A stretch of DNA of 64,000 nucleotides from Athripsodes cinereus (GCA_947579605.1 OX388329.1:27940693-28004692), one strand, 5' to 3'; shown: positions 33,827-44,459, counted from the stretch's first letter. The notes: generated from the letters alone by a model not told the origin. Translations and numbers: made by a program.

Positions 33827-35663
33827 TCAATAATTGTAATGATTTATCATTTAATGTCGCCTCTTTAATTTGTTTCAATTTGCATTGCGATACTGAAAGT
33901 GAAGAAATAAACATGTTTACATGAACAGATATGTCTTTGTCTATACTATGTTCTTCCATTTGTGGCAATGGCGCTCTGGATAACGTATCTGATATATATA
34001 ATTTACTACCTGGTACGTAGCATAGGTTTAAATCATACGTTTGTAATGATAGCATCATTCTTTGTAATCTATTTGGAACCTGATTTAATGGTTTACTGAC
34101 AATGTTAACCAGTGGTTTGTGATCTGTTTCTACATTAATTTTTTGCCCGTAGACATATTGATGAAATTTCTGACAGCCAAATAATATTGCAAATAATTCT
34201 TTTTCAATCTGTGCATATCTCCTCTGACATTCTGTTAAACTTTTAGATGCATAAGCAATGGGATGACCTTCTTGTAACAAAACTGCACCCAAAGCTGACT
34301 GTGATGCATCAACACTTAAGGTCAGCTTTTTACTATTGTCATAATGATGTAGTACAGGAGCCTTGGTGATTAATTCTTTTAATCTTTCAAATGATTGATT
34401 ATGATTTTCATCCCAATACCACATTGCATTTTTCTTTAATAAGTTCCTAAAAATTTCAGTTTCATCTGACAAATTCTTAACGTAACTCCCCAAATAGTTA
34501 ACCATGCCCAAAAATCTCTGTAAATCTTTTTGACATTTAGGAATCGGCATTTCTTGTATTGCTTTGATTTTCTCATCATCAGGACACATTCCTGTTGAGT
34601 TGAATATTTGCCCTAGGAATTTTATTTGTTTCACATTAAATTTACATTTACTTTTATTGAATTTTAGATTCAATTCAGCCGCTCTTTCAAATAACAATTT
34701 CAAACTTTCATTGTGTGACTTTTCATCTTTTCCATATACCAGAATATCATCTACATATATTATTATACCCGGAATATCTGAAAAGGAGTCCATCAGAATT
34801 TTACTAAATATTTCTGTGGAACAATTTAACCCATACGGTAATCTTAGAAATTTATACCTTCCAAAAGGTGTATTAAAAGTACATAAATCAGAACTCTTTT
34901 CATCAAGTTGAATCATCCAAAAGCCCGAAAAGGCATCTAAATGAGAGAAAAAATTTGCACCATGTAATTTTGCTCTTATATCTTCAATAGTAGGCAATGG
35001 AAAATGTGATCTTTTAATGGCTTCATTCAAGTTTCTAGGATCCAGACATATACGTAACTGATTATTTGGCTTTTCAACAATAACAATAGAACTAACCCAG
35101 TCAGTTAGTTTTGATACCTTTTCTATAACATTCAGTCCCACCATCCTGTCTATCTCATCTCTCAATCTTTCAGTCAATTTGAAGGGAATTTTTCTTTGTG
35201 CATCAATCTTCGGCTGTGCATTGGCATTAACCGTCAAATGGCAGATCTGAGGCAAACATCCAAGACCCTGGAAAATAATATTATACTTAATTAATAATGC
35301 ATTCATATCATGTATTTTCTCATCGGCAATGTTATTTGTAAAAATTCTTTTAATAATTCCAATTTCTTTAGATATTTGAGCACCAAGAACTGGTTGACAA
35401 GGGACATCTGCTATAATAAAATCAATTAAGTATTCATTATTATTAATTTGACATGTCAATTTACAGACTCCTTTAATAGGTATCCTTACTCCACCATAAG
35501 CATATAATTTCATACTACATTTTTCTATTGTAGTTCCAGACAATTTTAAAGTACAAAATGTTTGAAAAGAAATACAGTTTGCTTTTGCACCTGTATCTAT
35601 CAAAAATTTTATATAGACATTATTAATATTGACATTAATTAACCAGTCATTATCAAAATCTAA
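33792..35663 (-). CDS. pol: Protease, reverse transcriptase and RNase H region of pol
   Basis: Processes the polyprotein and copies RNA into DNA. The frame opens directly after the gag TAA, in the same phase. No ATG is needed if it is reached by readthrough; the first in-frame TTG is at 35603. Counting from that TTG: aspartic protease DTG at 3-5; RT from about 140 to 330, with LDAFSGFW (D223) and YVDD at 283-286; RNase H from about 425 to 545, with D432, E467/E469, D494 (TDHKPL) and D539 (ISDTLSR). The frame then runs about 60 residues toward integrase and stops at 33792, in a different phase from integrase. No internal stop interrupts the enzymatic domains. Confidence 0.95.
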   Translation of the reverse strand, partial: LDFDNDWLINVNINNVYIKFLIDTGAKANCISFQTFCTLKLSGTTIEKCSMKLYAYGGVRIPIKGVCKLTCQINNNEYLIDFIIADVPCQPVLGAQISKEIGIIKRIFTNNIADEKIHDMNALLIKYNIIFQGLGCLPQICHLTVNANAQPKIDAQRKIPFKLTERLRDEIDRMVGLNVIEKVSKLTDWVSSIVIVEKPNNQLRICLDPRNLNEAIKRSHFPLPTIEDIRAKLHGANFFSHLDAFSGFWMIQLDEKSSDLCTFNTPFGRYKFLRLPYGLNCSTEIFSKILMDSFSDIPGIIIYVDDILVYGKDEKSHNESLKLLFERAAELNLKFNKSKCKFNVKQIKFLGQIFNSTGMCPDDEKIKAIQEMPIPKCQKDLQRFLGMVNYLGSYVKNLSDETEIFRNLLKKNAMWYWDENHNQSFERLKELITKAPVLHHYDNSKKLTLSVDASQSALGAVLLQEGHPIAYASKSLTECQRRYAQIEKELFAILFGCQKFHQYVYGQKINVETDHKPLVNIVSKPLNQVPNRLQRMMLSLQTYDLNLCYVPGSKLYISDTLSRAPLPQMEEHSIDKDISVHVNMFISSLSVSQCKLKQIKEATLNDKSLQLLKKILLGGLATI

Positions 35664-36638
35664 TTAGTTCAATAAATCTGTATAATTTATTTCTAAATTT
35701 CCAACATATAAATTAGAATGTTTGTAAATAAATGGATTTTCACCATGACCTTCAATATGAGGTTGTGCTTGTAAATTATTATCATCATCATTTTCTTCAA
35801 TTTCAATTGTATTTATCCTCTTAAAACACATTTTCGCATAATGCCCCACTTTCTTGCATATCCTGCATATTGCACCTTGTGCCGGACATCTGTATCTGTG
35901 TGCTTCTCCACATCGTGAGCAGCAGCTCGCTGATGGTGACATTCTATTTGACCTTGAGTTGGGCTCTATCTGCCGAGAATCACTCCACCTTACTTGCTTT
36001 TTATTTTGAAATTGATTTTTCATTGTATTTGATGCAGTCTTTGACTTGTACACATTATTTTTGACATTTCCAAATTGTAAAGATGACAGTTTAATTTCAT
36101 TATCTAAATATATTGTGTTATTTTGCGACATTAGACTAGTCCTGTATATGTTTATCATCTTTTCCAGTGTTAAATCGCTTTCTGACAATAATCTCTCCCT
36201 TATGTGAGAATACTTTTTATCCATGTTACATATAAACATGTCTCTAACGAGATCATCCTTTATGTCGCCAAATTCACACATCGAAGATAATGTTCTCAAT
36301 TTGTTTAAAAATGTGTCAAGACTTTCATTTTCTTGCCGATGTGAGAAAAATTTATGTCTCTCAATCACAATATTCTTTCGCGGTATGAAATACTCTTGAA
36401 ATGCATTTAATACTTCTTCATAACTTTTCTCCTTTTTTGCAAAGTTATTGTATATTTCTATACATCTTTCTCCTAATAAATGTAATAAAATAGCCAGTTT
36501 TCTCTTGTCCTCTTCTTTATCAAATTTGTTAGCCAACATATAAATTTCGAATTGTTGCCTCCATCTAATCCATTCATCCTTCATGTTGTTTTCATCACAG
36601 TAGGAAATGGACTTTAATCCCGGTATGTTAGTAGACAT
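35664..36638 (-). CDS. gag: Gag (capsid-nucleocapsid) protein
   Basis: 324 aa from an ATG 35 bases downstream of the primer-binding site. It forms the particle and packages the RNA. The N-terminal two thirds fit a retrotransposon capsid (WIRWRQQFEIYM, LLHLLGERC, FLNKLRTLSS). A basic linker is followed by two zinc knuckles. The first is degenerate, C240-X2-C-X3-H-X3-C251. The second is canonical CX2CX4HX4C at C258-C271. An acidic stretch (EENDDDNN, about 281-288) and about 35 more residues follow before a TAA at 35664-35666. Pol continues in the same frame after that TAA. Confidence 0.93.
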   Translation of the reverse strand: MSTNIPGLKSISYCDENNMKDEWIRWRQQFEIYMLANKFDKEEDKRKLAILLHLLGERCIEIYNNFAKKEKSYEEVLNAFQEYFIPRKNIVIERHKFFSHRQENESLDTFLNKLRTLSSMCEFGDIKDDLVRDMFICNMDKKYSHIRERLLSESDLTLEKMINIYRTSLMSQNNTIYLDNEIKLSSLQFGNVKNNVYKSKTASNTMKNQFQNKKQVRWSDSRQIEPNSRSNRMSPSASCCSRCGEAHRYRCPAQGAICRICKKVGHYAKMCFKRINTIEIEENDDDNNLQAQPHIEGHGENPFIYKHSNLYVGNLEINYTDLLN

Positions 36639-36660
36639 TTTTTATTTTTAACACTTTTTA

Positions 36661-36673
36661 ACACCTGACACCA
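36661..36673 (-). other. Primer-binding site
   Basis: TGGTGTCAGGTGT on the minus strand begins immediately inside the 5' LTR. It starts with TGG, complementary to a tRNA CCA end. The following TGTCAGG would pair with an acceptor stem ending CCTGACA; tRNA-Leu species often have such a stem, so leucine tRNA is my best guess. Confidence 0.8.
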
Positions 36674-36848
36674 TGTTTGGTTTTATATTTTTAATAAATA
36701 AAACGATACTTTATTAACAATGAGGTTTTATTCAAAAGCACATGTTTAATTTCACTTTTAGTCACCTCGTTCCTTTGTCTCCCCCCGGCCTTCCTGTCAC
36801 TTTGCATCCAGCCAGTGTCTAATGTTGCCAACCTTAATATATATAACA
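36674..36848 (-). repeat. 5' LTR (175 bp)
   Basis: Identical to the 3' LTR. It is expected to hold the promoter. A TATA-like run lies near its 5' edge (36836-36846 on the complement). Confidence 0.95.
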
Positions 36849-36853
36849 ATTAT
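36849..36853. repeat. Target-site duplication of LTR element (right)
   Basis: ATTAT, exact repeat of 32170-32174. Confidence 0.85.
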
Positions 36854-36854
36854 A

Positions 36855-37785
36855 AATATAATATTTGATTATTGAGAATGCAGCCCGACCTAGGCTTGTT
36901 TTTCCGAGTATGATCAATTTACAATAGATCTATAATTATGATACAATGAGTTGGTCATAATAAAATGCAAGCTAATATAGAAGAAAAATAATTATCCTAT
37001 GGGAGAATCGACTCAATTGGAGCAAAATTGCTCTAAATGAGGGAAACTTTTTATACTATGTTTAAAAGAGCAACATTAAACTATTACAGAAATAAAATTA
37101 TAATACCAATACATTAATTGTTTATGGTCTTCCTTTGATAGGCTACTTTTTTAGTGTTATTTTTATGATGTCCAGTGCTAACCACTTCTAGAAATCTTTA
37201 AATTGAATGGTTTCCACTTACCTAGACTTTTTTATAACTTTTTTTTTATTTAGTTCTGAAAATTAACTTGTTGCTTTGTACTCGCATTAAAGTTTTAGTG
37301 GAGTATTAGTTGATTATGATTTCTTTCTTGATTGTTTTACAAAAGTTTACAAACATAAATATACAAGTTATTGTGATTCTGTCTCAGAAAAAAATCTACT
37401 GAAAAGTTTAACAAGCTTTACAACTTTCACTGGCTTCCTATTTACAAATACGGCAAAGGTTTTTTAATCAATGAGTTACAAGTTTGTTGATTTTTTATAC
37501 TTAAGAGTTCATTCAATCATAAATTATTTTAGTGTATTATGTATACTTAAAATTTTATTAATCAGTAAATGCTTTTTTATACCTGTTGAAATTTACATAC
37601 AGTCATGGGCTACGGTTGTAATATTCTATCGCTAGTCAATGGTAAATGTGTACCGAAATCGATCGAAATCGATATATACCGAATGGCGATTGAAATAATC
37701 AAGTAACGGAAGTGCATTGTGGGATACTCAAAACATTCAAAAAGTTACGTTTGTTTTGACATGTATAAAGAATGAATGATAACAG
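36855..37785. other. No gene seen
   Basis: AT-rich flank of the LTR element with no recognisable frame or repeat. Confidence 0.5.
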
Positions 37786-37789
37786 TGTG

Positions 37790-37950
37790 ACATATGGTTG
37801 AGAGGAAGGGTATTTGGAGACGCGGCCGGCCGATGATTAAATGGGTAGACCATATAGACTAGATCCTAAAGAACGGACATGTGCTGAGTATTATGAACAA
37901 GGATCAATTGACGTAAAATTATGTTGAATCAATGATAAGGTTCGTTTAAA
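37790..37950 (+). pseudogene. LINE family D scrap
   Basis: The plus strand encodes RRGRPMIKWVDHID, a stop, then ILKNGHVLSIMNKDQ, matching RGRPRTTWLDHVDQILKDGR at 9224-9526. The in-frame stop replaces the Q before ILK. There is no 3' end or tail. Confidence 0.65.
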
Positions 37951-38419
37951 CCTTGCGATCACCGCGAGAGGGCCTTTCTCTCTTCCTCCATATAAACATA
38001 CAATGAAGGACTAATTATTGATGATTGAATGATATATTTGATTTAAAAAATGTTTATTCTGAAATTAAGACTAGATGTCTCTCATAATCAAAGACTAGAA
38101 ATAAAGCAAGATCTACGTCGCGGATAATTGACATAGATATTCAACTGTCACCCTGGAAAAAAAAAATTATGTTGAATATTGTTCTTCCCAACTGAAGCAA
38201 TATATTTTTCTACATAAATAAAAATAAAATCTGGGTCAAAGAATCTCCACTTCAAAACATAAGTATAAGACTATAAATTTGTAACCATTAGAACTATACA
38301 ACCCAACACCAAGTTAATTCAACATTTCATACCGTATGCGGTTATATTACGCTCATTTAACACCAGAAACTAACTACAGTTTCCCAGAAGGGACTGGAGC
38401 CAACAAATATGCCTAAATT

Positions 38420-38600
38420 ATCATATTTTTTCTTCAGACATCTTTGAATATAGAGGCCAAGCTATGATCACCCACTTGCTTCAGTACTGGGCTTGCTGCG
38501 TCCACTTCCTTTCAGCAATTCTGTTTACACCGTCCAACCACCTAACCTGAGGTCTTTCAACATTACTCCTAGAAGATTCCCTGTCCATCTTGAGCAAATA
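38420..38600 (-). pseudogene. LINE C-terminus scrap (RPQVRWLDGVNRI)
   Basis: The minus-strand frame reads ERPQVRWLDGVNRIAERKW then TQQAQ, a stop, and later WPLYSKMSE. It is related to the 6715-6955 family but more decayed. Confidence 0.55.
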
Positions 38601-38604
38601 ACGT

Positions 38605-40810
38605 TATCATAATTTAATTATTTCACGTTTGACTCATTAAGATCATACGATTTTATACTATCAATTCAGTGCTCAGCAGTGTATGTGTAACATTATCTAT
38701 GTATGTAATAATATGTATTGTCTCATGATTCTTCCATGTTGGGTGGTATCAGTATAATGTTTTCACAATGTGAGACGATGACTGTCATAAAATATTATCA
38801 ACAGAAGTATTACGAAATGTGCGAATTTGAGTCTTTATACGACCAGACAGTTAGACAACACCGCGTGTTCTCAAATAATAATAAAATGTATAGTTATTTA
38901 AAGATAGTACTTTTTATCATATTAAGACATTCAAACAAAAAAATTATCAGAAAATGTCTGGTATTCACAATATTTTTTTTATTCAAATATCATTTAATTT
39001 TCGGTTATCCGAAGTCTATGCTATTGCAAATAACAATCAAGGAATCTAATTAATAGTTTTTTGAGAATTTTACGTGTGGAGTACCTCAGGGTACACTAAA
39101 TGGACCCATTACTTTTGTTCCATGATATTTCACTAATATTAATTTTATGTCTTAAACCAGTTTTGGTAAAGTTATTGCTACTTTGCATATAATAAATTTA
39201 CAATTTCAATTCATTAAAAAATATCAAAAAAAAATTTTTTTCGCCGATAAATGTTCTCTTTTAATGAAATGGTTTTGTTAAAAATAAAAATAAAAAATTA
39301 TAACATTCTGGAATAAATATTTAATGGAAAATAAAAAAAAACAATTATTTTCTCTATCTGACTGAGATTAAAATATTAACGAAATAGTGAAACATCACGT
39401 CGGCGTCGCGACGCGTCGGTTGGTATTTAAATCTAATTTTCTAAATTGCAAGCAGAGATTTTGTAGTACAAGTCTATTGTAGCGAATCTTTTGTCAATGA
39501 AATGAGTTAGGTAAAATGAATTTTATTCTCAAGTAAAGCTGTTTTCTAAAGGGGGTAGGTATTTAATTAAGAAAATTCCAACGTATGTCTGTATCCACAT
39601 TATTATTTAGTCTGTAAAGATACACATATCTATAAATTGTATTGAAGATCTATTTTGTTTGGCGTCTACCTTTTAGACTTGATTGGTTTTTGGCATGAAC
39701 CCAGAGACGGTACAACACCTGAAAAAAATTAACAGAAACATCTATGATAATACAAGATGGGATCTGCTATGTCAACCGGGTTCCCCGCCTACTGACGCGG
39801 TAAGGTTGGAGATGCCAACACCGGCATAGTGGTACTGATAGACGAGAGAGAGTTGAAATATAAATAAATTGTCACCTAAACGGATAAATAGGAGTCCTTG
39901 GACTCCTGAAATATCCGAAAAATAAAGTTATTTCAACATCCTAATATAAGAATGTTTTTTTTAGTATACTATTTTGTTAGGCTGTTAACACAGTATGTTT
40001 TCTGTAGAGTCCATTGGACAGAAAGGGAATCCATTATTTTAAGGGTAATTTTTAAATGACAGAAATGCGCAAACACATGTTGTCAATACAAACAGATTAG
40101 CAAAGTGGTTTTAAACTTGGAATATTTCAATTGAAGGTCTGAGATTACTATCTCTGGCGCTCTTAAGGTTATGTTATGAGTAAAAGGCGCCTTAAAAGTT
40201 GTCATTATATAGGTATTTCAAGTACTTACTTCTAAATTAGAAAAATTATATTAAAATATTTTGATTGGATTTTGATTTCTTGAGATCAAATTATTCAGAA
40301 CTGTTATACTTCCAACCTCTTATAATTCATTATAATTAAAAAATGCCTAATTTATGTCAAAAGTATCTATCGCAGTGAAATTTTCAGACAAAGACAATTA
40401 TTTTTATTATTTTACCATAAGCATGAAATAAATTAAATCAAAGAAACTTTGCAGTAAAGTAATTATTAATAAAAATAATCATTTGAATAAAAATATGTGC
40501 GCGCTCTTGCTCTGATTTTTCACAAAACGGCACGAAACTAAGTTTTCTAGAATATTGTTCAAATATCCTTATTATAAAATATTATTTGCCTGAAAAATAA
40601 TTAATAAATAAAACTTTATGTACATAGTATCGGAGCAATTTAAAAACATATTTACTAAATTATTAAATTAGTCAGAACAATGTGTAAGAATTAATATTAA
40701 GATTTAAGGTTAAAACCGCGAGCAACCGCCTGGACTGATTTACGACGAGACCGAGATTAAAATAATTAAAATTAAACACCCGTATTTTCGATTTATTTAA
40801 GATAACTAGA
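38605..40810. other. No confident gene
   Basis: The 111-aa plus-strand frame at 38718-39053 is rich in I, F, K and Y, as expected for open AT-rich DNA, with no domain or second copy. A GC-richer patch at 39770-39910 contains an AGGAGTCC/GGACTCCT hairpin (39889-39906) but is otherwise unassigned. Confidence 0.4.
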
Positions 40811-40812
40811 GA

Positions 40813-40967
40813 ATAGTTTTTTTTTTAGAAAAAGATATATCTGGGTTTTGTTATAAACCCAAATACAACCTTATACACCTTTCACAGTAAGCTACTAAAA
40901 GCTTGCGTCGCGAAAGGGGAGATTGCCGGCACCTCGTATCGAACCCCGGACCCCTAAGTTATCCTGA
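40813..40967 (-). mobile_element. SINE B, copy 2
   Basis: On the minus strand, GGTTCGATACGAGG (B box) in a GGGTCCGGGGTTCGATAC context is followed by GCCGGCAATCTCCCCTTTCG, AAGCTTTTAGTAGCTTACTG, GGTGTATAAGGTTGTATTTG and CCCAGATATATCTTTTTC with an A-run. The A box is not clear here. It aligns with 52745-52950 over its whole body. Confidence 0.75.
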
Positions 40968-41350
40968 ATAAATTGAAATCTTACTGACAAAATAATTTGG
41001 TCTACTTATAAATATTTTATCAAAAATACAAATTCTTCATCAACATGGACTCTGTTAGACAAATTTTATTATTTATGATTTTTCAAATGAAAGCTGCTGG
41101 TCTATGGTCAAAATACGCCAAAAAACATATAAGTAGGTACTTAATAAAAATGGACTTAAGAACACTAGACATTAATGTATGTACTGCTCTATAGCAGTAT
41201 AACGGTAAGGTCCGGATTGCCTTTTGTTTTAGAGATTTGATCATATACTTTGTACTTAATAATTTAGGTTCTTTTGTTTTGGAGTACATGGCTTCTATTA
41301 TTTTATGCGATAGGGTATGCATAGAATATAATTTGAAAAATAACATTCTA

Positions 41351-41435
41351 CATTTTGCGCTGGTCGGGAAACGATCCCAGGACCTAGTGACTCAAATGCA
41401 AGAGCGTTATTATCTCCGCACCACACCGGTCGTCA
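41351..41435 (-). mobile_element. SINE A head, copy 4
   Basis: On the minus strand it starts GACGACCGGTGTGGTGCGGA, then TTTGAGTCACTAGGTCCTGG. The B box is mutated (GGATCGTTTCC). Only the tRNA-like head and the first bases of the body remain. Confidence 0.7.
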
Positions 41436-41439
41436 ATAT

Positions 41440-42340
41440 GTATGTTAGTAAACAATTATTTAAGCTAAATTATGTAAAACTCTTGTCACATTAAATTAGT
41501 ACTGTGAGAGAGTTCATTGGGTTGTATTTTAACTGAAACATCGTGTTTCCTCAAATTGTTGCCTGATAATGATTTGCATAATTGTGTTATTCCCCGTGTC
41601 ATGTCACATTAGTGTCGCTGTAGCGAACAAAATTTCAGCAGCAGATTATTATAATTAACTATGAATAATTTTTTAATACCTATCTATTTATTTTTTAATG
41701 TCTAACTTGAATGAACATCGTCGAAAAAGTAACAATCTAAGAATTTATACCTTCTATGAAATTGTTTGTAATCAATGTACAGTAAAAATGAATCAATAAA
41801 TCAGTCTTAAGCCATTGGTTTTGTAACAAAGCATTGCATCTCATCTGAGACTAAGGTCTTTTATATGCCACCCTCTTTAGCTTTTTATATTATAATGAAC
41901 AATTCGTATTGTACATTATTCTAACAGGTAAGTGTGTAAATGATTTTTTCGATCCTAAGTCGTATATGTACCTATACCATAATATAGAAGCCATTGGTTT
42001 AAATTGAAAAAAAGATTCTCAATAACTTTATCTAATGATTTTATTCATACTTTCTCCAATATCTTTCTTAACAATATAATAATAATAATAATACATTTTT
42101 TATAATTATCCGGGAACATGTTCAATGCTTACTTATTTATGAAGGCCGAACAGGCCTTGTATCTTGGCCTCCAAAACAAAACAATCAAAACAATAGTTCT
42201 CCAGTAATGGATTGCCAGTTAAAATTTAAATCCTTAAGGTTTATCTAAGCTCAATAATGGTAAAAAATAATCGGTGATGTTTTTTACAAGTTTTCTGACA
42301 GTCTAGACTTACATAGTACCTACTTATTAATGCTAGCTTT
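41440..42340. other. No gene; one possible LINE tail
   Basis: At 42115-42185, TACTTATTTATGAAGGCCGA and ACAGGCCTTGTATCTTGGCC resemble a minus-strand LINE 3' end, but without a second copy. Otherwise AT-rich. Confidence 0.35.
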
Positions 42341-42344
42341 CATC

Positions 42345-42560
42345 TCGCCACTACACATCTTCTTAAATTTTCTTTAACTCTTCTGTTTCGAATAGCACGA
42401 ACTCACATCATTCAGACCAACTCAGTAATGTTATAATATCATATTTTTTCAGGTCTCTCCATGCTTATCATGTCCTCCCATAGTCTCCACTTCGGAATTC
42501 TAGCCGTCTATCTGCAATCATTTCTTCTGACTCCATATGTGACCAGCAATTAGCAATTGA
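42345..42560 (-). pseudogene. Decayed LINE C-terminus scrap
   Basis: The plus-strand phrase TTTCATCTCGCCACTAC near 42338 and the later CCAGCAATTAGC block correspond to the opening and close of the 6715-6955 type. The minus-strand reading WSHMESEEMIADRRLEF keeps only the outline of GHxxRxxxxRxxxRxxEW. Heavily mutated. Confidence 0.35.
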
Positions 42561-42747
42561 ACTTGGACAATATGTCTAAATTTATTTTGTCAATAATATC
42601 CAGAACTCTCGTTTCCTTTCAGATTATTTCATTTGTCACTTGAGTTTCATAATTCCCAGCATTTGTCTTACCATAGTTTGCTATACACATACAAATTTCT
42701 ATTATTTGAAAGTGTCAGCGCCTTGGTTTCTAAAGCGTTCATTCTAA

Positions 42748-42788
42748 GCGTCCATCTTTTTTTCTTTTTTTTTTTTTTTTTTTTTTCT
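42748..42788. repeat. Poly-T tract
   Basis: About 36 of 41 bases are T, with one uninterrupted run of more than 20. It could be a poly-A tail of a minus-strand retroelement or simple slippage. No element body was matched next to it. Confidence 0.7.
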
Positions 42789-43474
42789 AATTATATACAG
42801 CATAATATAGGAACATAATCGTCTTCTATGTTACATATTTCGTACATATTATACACATTATGATGAACATTAATTCATAATATCAACTGAACTTATCTAC
42901 GTTCAAAGCTTTCTTCAAATTGAGATGATAAAAATTGGAAAAGTTTTTCAAATATAAGTATAAAATTTGTAGTGTAAAAATGTAAAAGAAACAAAATACA
43001 TTTCGATCTAACGTATATGGATATAATAAAGTACTATACTTTCACAATATATAAAACAACTTACTTATATTATGTGCAGTAGGTAATGTTAATATATAGT
43101 ACAGTATAGGCTACAATAAATAATAACACAAGAGACGAATCTAATAAAAACGAATGTTTTATATAAAAGAATATCAAATGAATGAAAATACGAATTTATT
43201 TGTCGAGAAAATGAAGTTGTACTTTTGATGGATGTGAATTGAATTGCTGCGCGTTTTGTTGTCAGCCGTGGGACGGATATCTGTTGATAAAATTGAGGTA
43301 TGCATGTATTGTGTGATAGTATGATAATGTGTGTGATGTTTATATGTGTGTGTTTTACGTATATTTTTGTACTAGTGTATTTTGTTCAGCGATACTTCAT
43401 GAATAGTTATTTTATAAAAGTGTCAAAAATATTTTGCAACAAATAACACTTCTTTTATTGCAGTCACTTTGGGT

Positions 43475-43620
43475 CAATCTTTGGACATTGCCCTCCTCTT
43501 AAGATTTTCTCTTCTCTGAACTAGCATGAGTTTGCTGGATCAACTTTTTTCCTGCAATTTCCATAGAGTCATTTCTCCATCTTGTTTGAAGCCTCCCCAA
43601 GCTTCACAATTAATTCACTG
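43475..43620 (-). pseudogene. LINE C-terminus scrap (GRLQTRWRNDSMEIAGK)
   Basis: The minus-strand frame reads LGRLQTRWRNDSMEIAGKKL, IQQTHASSEKRKS, a stop, EEGNVQRLTQS. It matches the order RPxxRW.DD...AGK.W.Q of the family at 6715-6955. It ends against the shared 16.3/43.6-kb repeat. Confidence 0.55.
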
Positions 43621-43650
43621 TGTCGGTGTTTAGGTAGTAGAATTCCATAT
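43613..43650 (+). repeat. Short repeat shared with 16.3 kb
   Basis: TTCACTGTGTCGGTGTTTAG and GTAGTAGAATTCCATAT; see 16293-16332. It abuts the inverted repeat at 43651. Confidence 0.55.
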
Positions 43651-43826
43651 CGAAATAAATAAAACAAGCGTTTTATTCTACTATTGTTTTATTCGGTGAG
43701 AGAGACGTCATTCGTCTTATAAGGACATTGTCAATCGATTGACAAATAAGTCTATATAACGACAAATAAGGTCTCTCTCACCGAATAAAACAATAGTAGA
43801 ATAAAACGCTTGTTTTATTTATTTCG
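43651..43826. repeat. Foldback: two perfect 56-bp arms, 64-bp spacer
   Basis: The arm CGAAATAAATAAAACAAGCG...GTGAGAGAGAC (43651-43706) is exactly complementary to 43771-43826. The spacer contains an 18-bp perfect palindrome, TTGTCAATCGATTGACAA. Each arm read outward contains AATAAA. It may be a MITE, or an inverted pair of retroelement termini. Perfect arm identity means it is recent or gene-converted. Transcripts would form long double-stranded RNA. Confidence 0.9.
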
Positions 43827-43937
43827 GTTTCACAATTAATATTACAACCATTTCAAAGTGAAATAAACATTGCTACGTAAAAAGCAATCTTGTGAAATAG
43901 TAAAAAAAATGAAAATATATTTTTAATTTTACACCTT

Positions 43938-44158
43938 CATTCAGTGATAAGGTCTGCCACCCATCCAAAATTTCCTAATTTTTGTTGGCACGGAGATAAT
44001 AAACATGCAGATTGTCTTCTCCGTGCCAATTAAAAAAGTAATCATTCAGTATGGACGAATTGTTGACGTTTTTGAATACTTTTACAGAACACTCTAAAAC
44101 TTGCGAAAATGAGTGAGAGATCTATTCTTTACCGGGAATTTCATAAACTGTGCAAGTC
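43938..44158. mobile_element. Rearranged S repeat
   Basis: 43938-44015 (+) matches the S middle region (CAGTGATAAGGTCTGCCACC, TTTGTTGGCACGGAGA, CATGCAGATTG). 44085-44155 is the S 5' region in the opposite orientation (ACACTCTAAAACTTGCGAAA, then ATTCTTTACCGGGAATTTC). A short inverted segment TTGTCTTCTCCGTGCCAATT separates them. Two copies or one inverted copy are both possible. Confidence 0.5.
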
Positions 44159-44339
44159 ATATTTTATATAAAATAATACCTAGGTATGTGAAATTAAAAG
44201 TAGAAATAAAGGTAAAAATAAATATTTGTGAAATAATTCATAATTATTTTATTATTTACATACATACCTACATCTGCGGTGTGAGCCTTTTACATGTTAT
44301 ATTATACATGAAAACAAATCATAATGGTTAGATGGAAGA

Positions 44340-44458
44340 GATCACTTTATAGTGATAATCTCGCCACTGCACATCGTCCTAGTTTTTAAAATTTTATATT
44401 ATTTTGTTAACATTGATGATGTGCAAAAAGAATAAATAAATAAATAAAAATAATTCTC
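44340..44458 (+). mobile_element. LINE 3' tail with (AAAT)n
   Basis: TGATGTGCAAAAAGAATAAA followed by TAAATAAATAAAAATAA, the same tail architecture as 4376-4500 with a different body. Confidence 0.45.
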
Positions 44459-44459
44459 A

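Larger units (their letters stand above)
32175..36848 (-). mobile_element. Ty3/gypsy LTR retrotransposon, Mag-like, 4,674 bp
   Basis: Reads right to left: LTR, tRNA primer site, gag, protease-RT-RNase H, integrase, polypurine tract, LTR. RT-RNase H-integrase is the Ty3/gypsy order. No frame follows integrase, so there is no envelope gene. Short LTRs, total size, a two-knuckle Gag and the RT style recall the Mag lineage of insects; that placement is inference. Identical LTRs and an exact 5-bp duplication point to a recent insertion. The coding line is nevertheless interrupted twice, by a stop between gag and pol and by a frame change before integrase, so this copy either uses recoding, was mobilised in trans, or carries sequence errors. 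Confidence 0.95.

Noticed and set aside
34564..34911. 115-aa plus-strand ORF
   Set aside because: Antisense shadow of the reverse transcriptase gene.
32175..36848. Endogenous retrovirus with envelope (errantivirus)
   Set aside because: No open frame exists between integrase and the 3' LTR, only about 130 bp.
38718..39053. 111-aa plus-strand ORF
   Set aside because: Composition is dominated by I, F, K and Y, as any open AT-rich stretch would be. No domain, signal peptide, splice context or second copy was seen.
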